From: an uncultured Caryophanales bacterium
GTDB lineage: Bacteria > Bacillota_I > Bacilli_A > RF39 > UBA660
Length of the DNA: 64,000 nucleotides
NCBI GenBank assembly: GCA_946628045.1
Contig: CAMOVZ010000002.1
Span: 111,390-175,389, forward strand
Direction of reading: 5' to 3'
Under the pieces are notes generated by a model. That model saw nothing but the letters and a program-made list of their open reading frames with translations. It searched no databases and was not told where the DNA came from. Position numbers and translations under genes: made by a program. Below, piece after piece: positions 23,650 through 32,856 of the stretch; position 1 is the first letter of the stretch, and each line of letters opens with the position of its first letter.

Positions 23650-25838
23650 TATGCATCTTTGTTATCTAAGTGGATAACTCTTTCCTTAATTTCTTGAGTT
23701 CTACCTCTATTCCAGAAGTTAGTTCCTATATATCCACAAGTACGTCTTGCTACATTTAATTTATTATGATCTCTATTTCCACAATTTGGACAATACCATT
23801 CTAGATTTTCATCTATTAGTATTTCTCCATCATATCCACACTCTTGACAATAATCAGATTTAGTATTAAGTTCTGCATACATTATATTATCATAGATAAA
23901 TTTAATAACTTCCATAACTGAATCAACATTATTTGTTAGATTAGCTGTTTCAATATAACTAATAGCACCACCTGGAGAAAGTCTTTGGAATTCACTTTCT
24001 AATTTTAATTTAGTAAATGCATCAATTTCTTCAAATACTGGAACATGATAACTATTAGTAATATAATCTCTATCAGTAATTCCTTTAATTACACCAAATC
24101 TTTCTTTTAATGCTTTAGCAAATTTATAAGTAGTAGATTCAATTGGAGTACCATATACTGAGTAATCAATATCCTCTTCTTCTTTCCATTTTTTACATGC
24201 ATCATTTAAGTGTTGCATTACTTGTAGACCAAATTCTTTACCTTTACCATTATCAGTATGAGAATGTCCTGTCATATATTTAACACATTCATAAAGTCCT
24301 GCATATCCTAAAGATATTGTAGAATATCCATGATGTAGTAAATCGTGAATAGATTCTCCTTTTTCAAGTCTAGCTAAAGCACCATGTTGCCATAAAATAG
24401 GAGCAACATCACTAGTAACTTTAGATAAACGTTTATGTCTTATTTGTAAAGCTCTATGACAAAGCTCTAGTCTTTCATCCATAATATACCAGAAGTTTTC
24501 CATATCTTTATCACTAGATAATGCAACATCAACTAAGTTAATAGTAACAACACCTTGATTAAATCTACCATAATATTTTCCTTTACCAGGTACATAATTC
24601 TTAGCTTTAGCAATATTTCCTAAAGAAATACTTCTATCAGGTGTTAAGAATGAACGGCATCCCATACATGGATAACATTCACCTTCACCAAATTCATTTT
24701 TCTTTAATTCTTTCATTACTTTTTCAGATATATAATCTGGAACCATTCTTTTAGCTGTACATTTAGCAGCTAATTTTGTTAAGTAATAATATTTTCCTTT
24801 AGGGTTCATATTATCTTCTTCAAGAACATATAAAAGTTTAGGGAAAGCTGGAGTAATATATACACCATTTTCATTTTTCATACCTTGAGTTCTTTGTTTT
24901 AATACTTCTTCAATTAACATTGCTAACTCTTCTTTATATTCTTCAGTTTCACCTAAATACATACAAACTGATAAGAAAGGAGCTTGACCATTTGTAGTAG
25001 TCATTGAATTAATTTGATATTGGAAAGTTTGAACACCATCAGTAATTTCTTTAGCTAAATCTTCTTTAGCAAATTTTTCTACTTGTTCATCACTTAATTT
25101 ACGTTTTTTATATTTTTTTAAATAAGCTTCATAACTAGATCTAATAAATGGAGCTAAATGAGTAAGTGTAATAGTACATCCTCCATATTGACTAGAATTA
25201 ACTGCAGTAATTAATTGAGTTGCAATAGTCATCGCAGTTAAAAATCTATGAGGTTTTTCAATCATTACACCATTAATATTAGTACCATTTTGTAACATAT
25301 CATCTAAGTTAATTAGATCACAGTTATGTAATGCATTTTGTGCAAAATAATCAGCATCATGGAAATGAATTATACCTTCATCATGTGCTTTAACAATATC
25401 TTCTGGAAGTAAGAAACGTCTAGTAATATCAGTACTAGTAATACCAGCAAGATAATCTCTTTGTGTAGTAACTACTTGTGCATCTTTATTAGAGTTTTCA
25501 GTATTCCAGTATTCACTTTCCCCATCAATTAACTCTTTAATTGATTGGTCTGTTGTATTACTTCTTCTTACTAATTCTCTTGTATAACGATAAGTAATAT
25601 ATCTCTTAGCTAATTCATATTTACCAATACTCATTAACTTCATTTCAATTATATCTTGAATATCCTCAACTAACATTCTCTTTTTACCAAGTTTCTCTAT
25701 ATACTTGATAATATTCTTAATTTGAACTTGAGAAGCTTTTTCTTCTTCTTCAACTTCTAAATTTGCCTTTTCAATTGCTTGTTCAATTTTTTCTGGACAA
25801 TAATCGACCATATGTCCATCTCTCTTAATAATTTTCAT
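23649..25838 (-). CDS. nrdD: Anaerobic ribonucleoside-triphosphate reductase
   Basis: 729 residues, class III size. An ATP-cone regulatory domain occupies about residues 1-90 (opening IIKRDGHMVDYCPEKIEQAI). The catalytic barrel contains HNCDLINLDDML and NNGQAP-like segments such as TTNGQAPFLSV. Two CxxC pairs near residue 670 bind the zinc. The glycyl radical site is RRTCGYIG with Gly702. The enzyme reduces NTPs to dNTPs without oxygen, supporting an anaerobic lifestyle. Expression is probably controlled by the divergent Crp/Fnr regulator through a palindrome upstream. Confidence 0.97.
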   Translation of the reverse strand: MKIIKRDGHMVDYCPEKIEQAIEKANLEVEEEEKASQVQIKNIIKYIEKLGKKRMLVEDIQDIIEMKLMSIGKYELAKRYITYRYTRELVRRSNTTDQSIKELIDGESEYWNTENSNKDAQVVTTQRDYLAGITSTDITRRFLLPEDIVKAHDEGIIHFHDADYFAQNALHNCDLINLDDMLQNGTNINGVMIEKPHRFLTAMTIATQLITAVNSSQYGGCTITLTHLAPFIRSSYEAYLKKYKKRKLSDEQVEKFAKEDLAKEITDGVQTFQYQINSMTTTNGQAPFLSVCMYLGETEEYKEELAMLIEEVLKQRTQGMKNENGVYITPAFPKLLYVLEEDNMNPKGKYYYLTKLAAKCTAKRMVPDYISEKVMKELKKNEFGEGECYPCMGCRSFLTPDRSISLGNIAKAKNYVPGKGKYYGRFNQGVVTINLVDVALSSDKDMENFWYIMDERLELCHRALQIRHKRLSKVTSDVAPILWQHGALARLEKGESIHDLLHHGYSTISLGYAGLYECVKYMTGHSHTDNGKGKEFGLQVMQHLNDACKKWKEEEDIDYSVYGTPIESTTYKFAKALKERFGVIKGITDRDYITNSYHVPVFEEIDAFTKLKLESEFQRLSPGGAISYIETANLTNNVDSVMEVIKFIYDNIMYAELNTKSDYCQECGYDGEILIDENLEWYCPNCGNRDHNKLNVARRTCGYIGTNFWNRGRTQEIKERVIHLDNKDA

Positions 25839-25865
25839 AACTATTTCTCCCTACTTATTTTTTTA

Positions 25866-25872
25866 TTCGACA
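25866..25872 (-). promoter_or_regulatory. Isolated 0A-like box at the nrdD start region
   Basis: TGTCGAA on the minus strand, overlapping the inferred nrdD transcription start near 25871. A 7-mer of this kind is expected several times by chance in 64 kb of this composition. Confidence 0.25.
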
Positions 25873-25877
25873 CTATC

Positions 25878-25883
25878 ATTATA
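25878..25883 (-). promoter_or_regulatory. nrdD -10 box
   Basis: Perfect TATAAT on the minus strand with TG two bases before it. The -35 region is poor, as expected for an activator-dependent promoter. The palindrome centre is about 42 bases upstream of the inferred start. Confidence 0.6.
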
Positions 25884-25902
25884 TACATAAAGTAAAAAAA
25901 AT

Positions 25903-25924
25903 AAATGTTGCATTTGCAACATTT
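25903..25924. promoter_or_regulatory. Crp/Fnr-type operator between nrdD and its regulator
   Basis: Perfect inverted repeat: AAATGTTGCA and its complement TGCAACATTT with a 2-base spacer. Centred about -42.5 from the inferred nrdD start (class II activation position) and covering the -35 box of the regulator gene (autorepression position). Confidence 0.7.
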
Positions 25925-25942
25925 TACATAATTTGATAAAAT
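25914..25942 (+). promoter_or_regulatory. Sigma-A promoter of the Crp/Fnr regulator gene
   Basis: TTGCAA (25914-25919), 17 bases, TAAAAT (25937-25942). The -35 lies inside the operator. Confidence 0.6.
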
Positions 25943-25962
25943 AATTTTAAAGAGGTGTAAAA

Positions 25963-26592
25963 ATGACTAATTTATTTGAAAATATAAATGAACAAAATAT
26001 AAAGAAAATCAAACGTTTTCTAAGAGCTACTACTATTACATATCCTAAAAATGTAAATATTTTGTCAAATGTAAACCAAGATGATTTTATAGCAATAATT
26101 GACAATGGCAGTGTCCAATTCGAATCAACAGACTACGATGGCAATAAATCAATAATCGAGACAATAAATACCGGAGGTACTTTTGGTAGTTTAACATTTC
26201 CAATAGACAATGAAGAAATAAGTTGTATCACAAAGGAAGTAACTCAAATTACTTTTATTGAATATAATAGTATCACTAATGATGAAATAATTAAAACTGA
26301 TTCATATATTATTTTTATTAAAAACTTAATAAAAATATTAAGTGATCAAGTAAATGAAAAAAATAATAGAATTGAAATACTTACTAAAAAAACTACTCGT
26401 GATAAAATACTAGAATATTTTAAACAACAAGCTAGTGAAAGAGGTACTAAAAGTTTTACTATACCAATAAGTTTTACAGAACTAGCTAATCATCTATCCG
26501 TAGATAGAAGTGCAATGACTAGAGAAATATCTTATTTAAAAGATGATGGTATTATTAAAACTAACGGTAGAAGAATTACCTTATTATATTAA
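25963..26592 (+). CDS. Crp/Fnr-family transcriptional regulator
   Basis: 209 residues. The N-terminal half is a cyclic-nucleotide-binding-type beta roll (FIAIIDNGSVQFES, then SIIETINTGGTFGSL). A long dimer helix follows, then a Crp winged helix with recognition helix ANHLSVDRSAMTREISYL. The N-terminal Cys cluster of oxygen-sensing Fnr is absent, with only one Cys seen, so the effector is not obvious. It is divergent from nrdD and shares a palindromic operator with it. AGAGGTG precedes the ATG. Confidence 0.88.
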   Translation: MTNLFENINEQNIKKIKRFLRATTITYPKNVNILSNVNQDDFIAIIDNGSVQFESTDYDGNKSIIETINTGGTFGSLTFPIDNEEISCITKEVTQITFIEYNSITNDEIIKTDSYIIFIKNLIKILSDQVNEKNNRIEILTKKTTRDKILEYFKQQASERGTKSFTIPISFTELANHLSVDRSAMTREISYLKDDGIIKTNGRRITLLY

Positions 26593-26614
26593 AAAAAGAG
26601 CTATGCTCTTTTTT
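26591..26614. terminator. Bidirectional intrinsic terminator
   Basis: Stem AAAAAGAGC / GCTCTTTTT, 3-base loop, with T-run on both strands. It serves the regulator (plus) and the surface protein (minus). Confidence 0.85.
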
Positions 26615-26616
26615 AT

Positions 26617-28968
26617 TTATTCAACATTTACTATATATGGATCATCTTTTTCTCCACTACCACTTTTATATGTAATTTTTGGAACTAATGTAATAACAGG
26701 TCTAACACCATCTGCTTCTGAAATAACAGTATAATTACGTCCTCCATTACTATTAATAGTCATTGAACCTATCGAATCATATTGATAATATGCAGGTGAC
26801 AACAATCTATAATATGAACCAGTTACTCTATAAGTAGAATTACCAAGTAATTTCATTTCAGGAAAAGTAGCTACCCCCACTTTATATTTTAAATGTGCCT
26901 TATTATTAGCAAAACTAAAACTATCCTCTTCTCTAGGGCAACCTAAGTCATTAATATTATCTCTATCATTATTCCTAAAATATAAATGTTTATTTAAAAG
27001 GCCTCCATTATCATTCCAACCAGAATCACTAAATGTATAACCACTTCTAGGATCATAACTTCTATCATTACAATATATTGCATCGTCTAAATAATTTTCA
27101 TATTCAATAAGATATTTTTCATACCATTCATCTACAGCTTTTTTAAATACTGAATCATTAGTGTTTTTATTAAACATGTTGTCAAGCAAGTCTTGCGCAG
27201 ATGTAACATTAGCGTCATTCATTTCAATAACACGTAAAGTACTAGTATTACCATAATATATATATAAAACTTTAGAGCATTCCTTCTCTCCTATATTTTC
27301 ACACACATAATGGTGTGTAGAAGACTTAGTAGTATTATCTATTGTATCTAAAGTTTCAATATCTTGTAGTTTATACACTCCATTTTCATATATTACACTT
27401 TTACCATAGTAATGATTTAAATTATAATAATAATAAGCAGCTTCCTTTTTATATATATATTTTAAATTTTGTTCAGTACATATATTATCATTATTTCCAC
27501 ACGTATATTTATAATTTTTATATGTTGTATTATAGCCTTTATACCATTCATCAGCTCTTATAGTAATAGGATTAACTAACTCTAAACCATTAATTGATTC
27601 AGAAAAAGTTATTTTTGAAGATAAAGATACATATTGATAAGCACTATTATTTACACCATAAATATATCTCATATCAGAACATGTTAAACTATTATCTCCA
27701 CATGTATATTTAAATTTATAATTATTATAGTTATTATACCAAGTAACATAATCTATTTCACTAGTAGTAGAACTATCTAATGTATAAGTATTATCATGAT
27801 TATCAGAAATATCATCAGCTATAGTTATACTGTGTCTCATATTTCCATTTTGTAATAATGCATAATAAACTCTTGTTCCACTAACTCCGACAACATAATA
27901 TACTTGATAGCCAAGTGTATTATTAGAACGTATAAACTTACCAATTAAATTAGTATAATCCATATCACTAGTTACTTGAATAGGATTATCCAAAGTATAA
28001 GTATTTGCAGTAGTTATACCATAATCAAGAATATTATCTGAATAATAATAATCAGTTGATATATTTAAATAAGTTATACTAAAATTATCAGAATGGCTTA
28101 AAGATACACCACCTGAAATTTCAAGATTTTTAGTTTCATATACATCACCATACATATATCCTGCATATGCTGGAGAATTTATTTTATTACTATAAGGCAT
28201 TGTTCCAAATTGATAATATTTTGAAGAACTATTAAGTCCCATACAATTAGCTTGTGTATTTGAATAGTATGATTCTACATAATATAATGTATCACATGTA
28301 GCGTCTTCTACATTACTTCTACAAGTATAATAACCTATTAAATTATCTGCCTCACTATTGGACCATTTTTTATATATTATAGTAGAATCATTTGTATAAT
28401 CTAAAGAATATTTTTTAGTAGTTTTATCATAATTATAATTAGATGCATAATAATATTCAGCATTTAAACTTGTCCTACCATAACTACTGTATCCAGAATG
28501 AGTACCTCTATTATTAGTACAATCATATGAATAACTACCATCACCATTATCGGTAATATCTGCCTCTCCATTATACATTAGTTTTACTCCACCAGTATCA
28601 GTAGTTCTATACATTTGCCAACAATGATCTGCAAATACTACATTATTTTTTTCAAGAGCTGAAGCTGCTAAAGTATCTGTTGATACATCCCAATAATATA
28701 TATCTTTTACTGATTTAGATGTATCAATTGAATCATTATGATCCCCATTATATTTTAAAACATTATTTTCTCTATAGTTTTTAACAAAAACACCATATAA
28801 TGTCTTATCATATTTAGCTACTTCTAGTGTTCCAAAAATATTTAAATTACTCTCTAAAATAGCATAGCCAAGTCCTACAAACAAGAAAACTCCTAGTATT
28901 ATTAACACTAAGATTTTTTTTCTAATATTTATCTGATATTTCCATTTATGTTTCTTATTTTTCTTCAT
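26617..28968 (-). CDS. Large tyrosine-rich surface protein with DUF6273-like C-terminus
   Basis: 783 residues. Basic start, one membrane helix (about 18-38) in a leader like those of the other surface proteins (VFLFVGLGYAILESNLNIFG). The external region is rich in Tyr, Asn and Ser. Repeated C-x(6-10)-C segments occur, such as YTCGDNSLTCSDMRYIYG and YTCGNNDNICTEQNLKYIY, which look like divergent disulfide-bonded repeats of about 80 residues. The C-terminus, ADGVRPVITLVPKITYKSG, is the DUF6273-type ending, followed by GEKDDPYIV as in the 346-1815 gene. No known enzyme domain. It has its own terminator. Adhesion or sensing is possible but unproven. Confidence 0.75.
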   Translation of the reverse strand: MKKNKKHKWKYQINIRKKILVLIILGVFLFVGLGYAILESNLNIFGTLEVAKYDKTLYGVFVKNYRENNVLKYNGDHNDSIDTSKSVKDIYYWDVSTDTLAASALEKNNVVFADHCWQMYRTTDTGGVKLMYNGEADITDNGDGSYSYDCTNNRGTHSGYSSYGRTSLNAEYYYASNYNYDKTTKKYSLDYTNDSTIIYKKWSNSEADNLIGYYTCRSNVEDATCDTLYYVESYYSNTQANCMGLNSSSKYYQFGTMPYSNKINSPAYAGYMYGDVYETKNLEISGGVSLSHSDNFSITYLNISTDYYYSDNILDYGITTANTYTLDNPIQVTSDMDYTNLIGKFIRSNNTLGYQVYYVVGVSGTRVYYALLQNGNMRHSITIADDISDNHDNTYTLDSSTTSEIDYVTWYNNYNNYKFKYTCGDNSLTCSDMRYIYGVNNSAYQYVSLSSKITFSESINGLELVNPITIRADEWYKGYNTTYKNYKYTCGNNDNICTEQNLKYIYKKEAAYYYYNLNHYYGKSVIYENGVYKLQDIETLDTIDNTTKSSTHHYVCENIGEKECSKVLYIYYGNTSTLRVIEMNDANVTSAQDLLDNMFNKNTNDSVFKKAVDEWYEKYLIEYENYLDDAIYCNDRSYDPRSGYTFSDSGWNDNGGLLNKHLYFRNNDRDNINDLGCPREEDSFSFANNKAHLKYKVGVATFPEMKLLGNSTYRVTGSYYRLLSPAYYQYDSIGSMTINSNGGRNYTVISEADGVRPVITLVPKITYKSGSGEKDDPYIVNVE

Positions 28969-29010
28969 AGCACACCTATTCTATCATCAAAACAATTATA
29001 ATATATAAAT

Positions 29011-29042
29011 AAAAAAAAGTATAGTTATAACTATACTTTTTA
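29011..29042 (-). terminator. Intrinsic terminator overlapping the tex stop
   Basis: Minus strand stem AAAAGTATAG / CTATACTTTT followed by eight T. The stop at 29040-29042 abuts the stem. Confidence 0.85.
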
Positions 29043-31199
29043 ATCTCTAGACAGTAAACTTAAACTTACTTTATTCTTTTCTAAATTAATATCATCAACA
29101 TAGCAATCTACTATATCTCCTACACTAAATAAATCACTAGGATGTTTTATATACTCTCTAGATAATTTTGATATATGAGCAAGTCCATCATCATGTAACC
29201 CAATATCTATAAATAAACCAAAATCTACTACATTTCTAACAGTTCCTTGTAACTTCATGCCTATACTTAAATCCTTAATATCTAAAATATCACTTTTTAA
29301 AATAGGTTGAGGATATTCATCTCTTGGATCTAAATTAGGTTTCTTTAAAGATTTAATAACATCTTCTAATGTATAAACATCTGTATTTAATTCTTTAGAA
29401 TACTCTTCTAAATTAATTTTATCTAGTTTTTCTATTAATTCATTAGTACCAATATCTTTAATAGTACTATTTAGCTTATCTAATAATTTTAAGGCTATAT
29501 CATAACTTTCAGGATGGATTCCTGTAGAATCTAATACATTGCTTCCTTCAGTTATTCTAAGAAATCCTATTGCTTGTTCATAAGCTTTATCTGAAAGAAT
29601 TTTATTTTTCTTTAATTCTTCCCTATTCATAATCTTACCAACTTTTTCACGGTAATCAATTATCTTTTTAATAACACTTTTAGTAATACCTGATACATAA
29701 CTAAGTAAAGAAGGAGAAGCTGTATTTATATTTACTCCTACATTATTAACACATTTTTCTACTACAAAGTCTAATGAACTAGATAATTTAGATTGACTTA
29801 CATCATGTTGATAAAGTCCTACTCCTATACCCTCAGGAGGTATTTTAACTAATTCTGCTAAAGGATCTTGTAGTCTTCTACCAATTGATACCGCACTTCT
29901 TTTTTCAACAGCTAAATCAGGAAACTCCTCTATTGCTTGTTTACTTGCTGAATAAATTGATGCTCCTGCTTCAGATACAATAACATACTTACAATCTAAT
30001 TTATATTCATGGATCATTTCACTACACAATTTTTCTGATTCACGTGATGCTGTACCATTACCTATAGCAATAATATCAACATTATATTTTTTAATTAATT
30101 GTGATACTAATTCTTTTGTTAATTTTATGTTCTTTTCTTCTTGTCCTTTTAAAAATGGTTTAACCACAGTACTATCTAAATATTTTCCTGTCTTATCAAT
30201 AACCGCTAATTTACAACCATTAACATATCCCGGATCAAAAGCTAAAACTACTTTTTCTTTCATTGGTGGAGTTAAAAGTAATGCCTCTAAATTCTTTCCA
30301 AAATTCTCTATAGCGGCATCTTCACCCTTATCTGTAAGTTCACTTCTTACTTCTCTTTCTATACTAGGACTAATTAATCTTTTATAAGAATCAAGTATTG
30401 CATCTTTTACATATTTAGTTACAAAACTCTTATCGTTTTTAATTATTTTTTTCTCTAAATAAGAAATAATTTCATCCTTATTAACATCTATAGAAACAGT
30501 TAATACTTTTTCATTTTCTCCTCTATTAATAGCAAGTATTCTATGAGGTTTAATGTATTTAACAGTTTCATTATAATCATAATACATTTCATATGTTTTA
30601 TTTTCATCTACTGCATTTTTCTTTAATTTAGAAATAATTACCCCATTTTTAAAGAAATAACTTCTTATCCATTTTCTATAGTAAGCATTATCACTAATCC
30701 ATTCAGCAATAATATAGCAAGCACCTTCCACTGCTTTATCAGTATTTTCTACTTTATCATTTATAAATTTACTTGATAAAGAATTAATATCCCCATTCAT
30801 TGGAAAAGATAAAATCATCTTAGCTAAAGGCTCAAGTCCTAATGCAATAGCTTCAGTAGCTTTACTCTTCTTCTTTTCTTTATATGGTCTATATATATCT
30901 TCTACTTCTACTAATTTTGTACAATTCATTATATTAGTCTTAATCTCATCAGTTAACATACCTTTTTCATCAATTAATCTAATAACATCTTCTTTTCTTT
31001 TTAATAGATTAATTTGATATTGATAAACTTCATCAATACTTCTAATAGCCTCTTCATCAAGTGCTCCTGTTGCTTCTTTTCTATATCTAGCAATAAAAGG
31101 AATGGTATTATCCTCACTTAATAATGTTAAAACTGTATTAACTTGTTTTTCTGTAATATTAAGACTAGTTGCTATCTCTTTAATAATCATTTCATTCAT
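29040..31199 (-). CDS. tex: Tex-family RNA-binding transcription accessory protein
   Basis: About 719 residues, the usual length. The N-terminal helical domain starts ITEKQVNTVLTLLSEDNTIPF and contains the strongly conserved IARYRKEATGALDEE. A YqgF-like RNase H fold (VVLAFDPGYVNGCKLAVID) follows, then helix-hairpin-helix motifs (VGVNINTASPSLLSYVSGI). The end is an S1 RNA-binding domain (GTVRNVVDFGLFIDIGLHDDGL). Tex acts in transcription and nucleic acid transactions. ATG at 31199 follows GGGAGGTG. Confidence 0.95.
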   Translation of the reverse strand: MNEMIIKEIATSLNITEKQVNTVLTLLSEDNTIPFIARYRKEATGALDEEAIRSIDEVYQYQINLLKRKEDVIRLIDEKGMLTDEIKTNIMNCTKLVEVEDIYRPYKEKKKSKATEAIALGLEPLAKMILSFPMNGDINSLSSKFINDKVENTDKAVEGACYIIAEWISDNAYYRKWIRSYFFKNGVIISKLKKNAVDENKTYEMYYDYNETVKYIKPHRILAINRGENEKVLTVSIDVNKDEIISYLEKKIIKNDKSFVTKYVKDAILDSYKRLISPSIEREVRSELTDKGEDAAIENFGKNLEALLLTPPMKEKVVLAFDPGYVNGCKLAVIDKTGKYLDSTVVKPFLKGQEEKNIKLTKELVSQLIKKYNVDIIAIGNGTASRESEKLCSEMIHEYKLDCKYVIVSEAGASIYSASKQAIEEFPDLAVEKRSAVSIGRRLQDPLAELVKIPPEGIGVGLYQHDVSQSKLSSSLDFVVEKCVNNVGVNINTASPSLLSYVSGITKSVIKKIIDYREKVGKIMNREELKKNKILSDKAYEQAIGFLRITEGSNVLDSTGIHPESYDIALKLLDKLNSTIKDIGTNELIEKLDKINLEEYSKELNTDVYTLEDVIKSLKKPNLDPRDEYPQPILKSDILDIKDLSIGMKLQGTVRNVVDFGLFIDIGLHDDGLAHISKLSREYIKHPSDLFSVGDIVDCYVDDINLEKNKVSLSLLSRD

Positions 31200-31246
31200 C
31201 TTAAACACCTCCCTATTATCATATCAAAATATAAATTATTACAAAA

Positions 31247-31279
31247 GAAAAAAACAATAATTTTACATTATTGTTTTTA
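31247..31279 (-). terminator. Intrinsic terminator
   Basis: Minus strand stem AAAACAATAAT / ATTATTGTTTT, 5-base loop, followed by a T-run. It ends the 3D-domain gene. Confidence 0.85.
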
Positions 31280-31873
31280 ATAACCATATCTTAATATTTC
31301 AAATGTAGTATTTCTAGAAAGTCCAAAGTCATATGATTCTTTCTCTGTCATAAATAATAAATCAAACATATATCTTTTTCCTATTCCTATATCTCCACCG
31401 CGATCTAATACAATAGCATTAAATGTACCAATCTTACTATTTTTTACTCTAACTATAGTACCATATGGATACTTTTTATCCCCAGCTACTATTCTACATT
31501 CACCATATACTGGATCATTATATCTTAAATTATTACCTTTTGCATCATATCTAGCTCCTACTACTCCAGAACATCCCTTACAATCAAGTCCATATCCTGA
31601 CATAGTACCAACTACTGTTTCAAGTACATCAGTAATTAATTTAGCATCAGTTATATTATTATTAATTTCTGATTTAAAGTTATATATAACTTCATCCATA
31701 GAAATATCATCTTTTATTTCTTCATCACTAGTAGCATTAATAAGACTAGTAGTTAAACTCTTAGATATTGCTCCACTAGTTCTTTTTATATTTTCACTCT
31801 TAGGAATTAAAAATACTATTCCAACAATTATTATTATTAAAAACGAATTTAAAATCATATAAACTCTCTTCAT
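31277..31873 (-). CDS. Exported 3D-domain (RlpA-like) protein
   Basis: About 198 residues with an N-terminal membrane helix or signal (about 3-22). The C-terminal 90 residues form a 3D/double-psi-barrel domain: GARYDAKGNNLRYNDPVYGEC, GTIVRVKN, and AIVLDRGGDIGIGKRYMFDLLF with the three Asp that name the domain. Such domains occur in lytic transglycosylase-like spore and wall proteins. Cys pairs (near CKGC) may stabilise it. ATG at 31873 is used because AAGGAG lies 7 bases upstream; that site is the 3' arm of the preceding terminator. Confidence 0.8.
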   Translation of the reverse strand: MKRVYMILNSFLIIIIVGIVFLIPKSENIKRTSGAISKSLTTSLINATSDEEIKDDISMDEVIYNFKSEINNNITDAKLITDVLETVVGTMSGYGLDCKGCSGVVGARYDAKGNNLRYNDPVYGECRIVAGDKKYPYGTIVRVKNSKIGTFNAIVLDRGGDIGIGKRYMFDLLFMTEKESYDFGLSRNTTFEILRYGY

Positions 31874-31876
31874 AAT

Positions 31877-31921
31877 AAAACTCCTTGTATTAAATATTTT
31901 ATCATTTATACAAGGAGTTTT
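31877..31921 (-). terminator. Terminator whose 3' arm contains the next gene's Shine-Dalgarno
   Basis: 14-bp stem AAAACTCCTTGTAT / ATACAAGGAGTTTT with a 17-base loop, then TTTTATT. The AAGGAG in the second arm is the ribosome binding site of the 3D gene. Confidence 0.75.
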
Positions 31922-31924
31922 CAA
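31896..31924 (-). promoter_or_regulatory. Candidate promoter inside the terminator
   Basis: TTGAAA (31919-31924), 17 bases, TAAAAT (31896-31901) on the minus strand. Transcription would start near 31889, after the first hairpin arm, leaving the Shine-Dalgarno free. Confidence 0.5.
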
Positions 31925-31927
31925 TTA

Positions 31928-32815
31928 TTATTTTTGTCTTTCGCAAGTATAACCACTTGCCTTCATATTCTTTTCAACATCATCTATATTTTGATCATAT
32001 TTATTAGGTAATATACCACCAGCTTCAGTAAATGCAGCATCTAATTTTTCAGTATCTATTGTCTCTAAATTAATGTTTTGAGTTTCTACAAGTTTACCAT
32101 CACTATAATCACAGCGAATAGAAAAACCATCTATATCATCAGTTTCATTTTTAAGGGTATTACATTTCTCAGCTAATGCATCTAAATCATTCTCTGCTGT
32201 AGAGTCTCCTCTCGTAATTGAAACAAACTTACTTCGTTTTAACTTTTTATCAGTAAAATCAAAAGTATTTTCATATTCTTTATCTAAACTAGTAGTATTT
32301 GTTTTTAAAGTACAAATTAATTTACCTGTAGTAATTTCTTCTTGTTTTTGATAATTAATACCTGATTCACGATTACTAAGTAAACTAGATATTTGTGGTA
32401 AAAATATAACAAATAAAACTAAAGCTATAAAAAATGTTATTAATAAACCTACTTTTGCTTTACTAGGCGGAGTATAATCTTTTATCTCGACCTTTTTTAA
32501 ATTTTCATTTACTATAGTATTATTATCAGTTACTAATTGTGGTTCATTAACAGGCGCAACTGGAGTAGTTACTGCTTCAGTAGATACTTCTTGAGGTTGT
32601 ACCACTACTGGTTCATTTTGAACAGGATCACTCATTGGTGTTGGTGCTAAAGTAGGATCTACTGTAGGAACTTGAAATGAAGGTTGTACTACTACTGGCT
32701 CAGTTGCTGGAACCACTACAGGCTGCGTAACTGGTTGATTAATTTGATTAATATCACCTACAGGCATAAATTTATCTGTTTGATTAGTATTATTTATATT
32801 ATTTTCATTATTCAC
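31928..32815 (-). CDS. Membrane protein with Pro/Val-rich cytoplasmic region and external domain
   Basis: About 295 residues. Residues 1-115 are Asn/Gln then Pro/Val-rich (TQPVVVPATEPVVVQPSF, and similar), in the style of the 10473-11399 repeat protein. One membrane helix lies at about 128-148 after PPSKAKVG. The external 145 residues contain four Cys and a fold with strands LICTLKTNTTSL and FTDKKLKRSKFVSI, resembling small lipoprotein-like domains seen in related bacteria. GTG at 32815 is chosen because AGGAG lies 7 bases upstream; an ATG at 32842 falls inside the -10 box. Confidence 0.7.
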   Translation of the reverse strand: MNNENNINNTNQTDKFMPVGDINQINQPVTQPVVVPATEPVVVQPSFQVPTVDPTLAPTPMSDPVQNEPVVVQPQEVSTEAVTTPVAPVNEPQLVTDNNTIVNENLKKVEIKDYTPPSKAKVGLLITFFIALVLFVIFLPQISSLLSNRESGINYQKQEEITTGKLICTLKTNTTSLDKEYENTFDFTDKKLKRSKFVSITRGDSTAENDLDALAEKCNTLKNETDDIDGFSIRCDYSDGKLVETQNINLETIDTEKLDAAFTEAGGILPNKYDQNIDDVEKNMKASGYTCERQK

Positions 32816-32840
32816 ACTATCAACTCCTATTTTCACAAAC

Positions 32841-32849
32841 ATTATAACA
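32841..32849 (-). promoter_or_regulatory. Extended -10 promoter
   Basis: TGT-TATAAT on the minus strand (hexamer 32841-32846), placed to start transcription about 20 bases before the GTG at 32815. Confidence 0.6.
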
Positions 32850-32856
32850 TATATAA

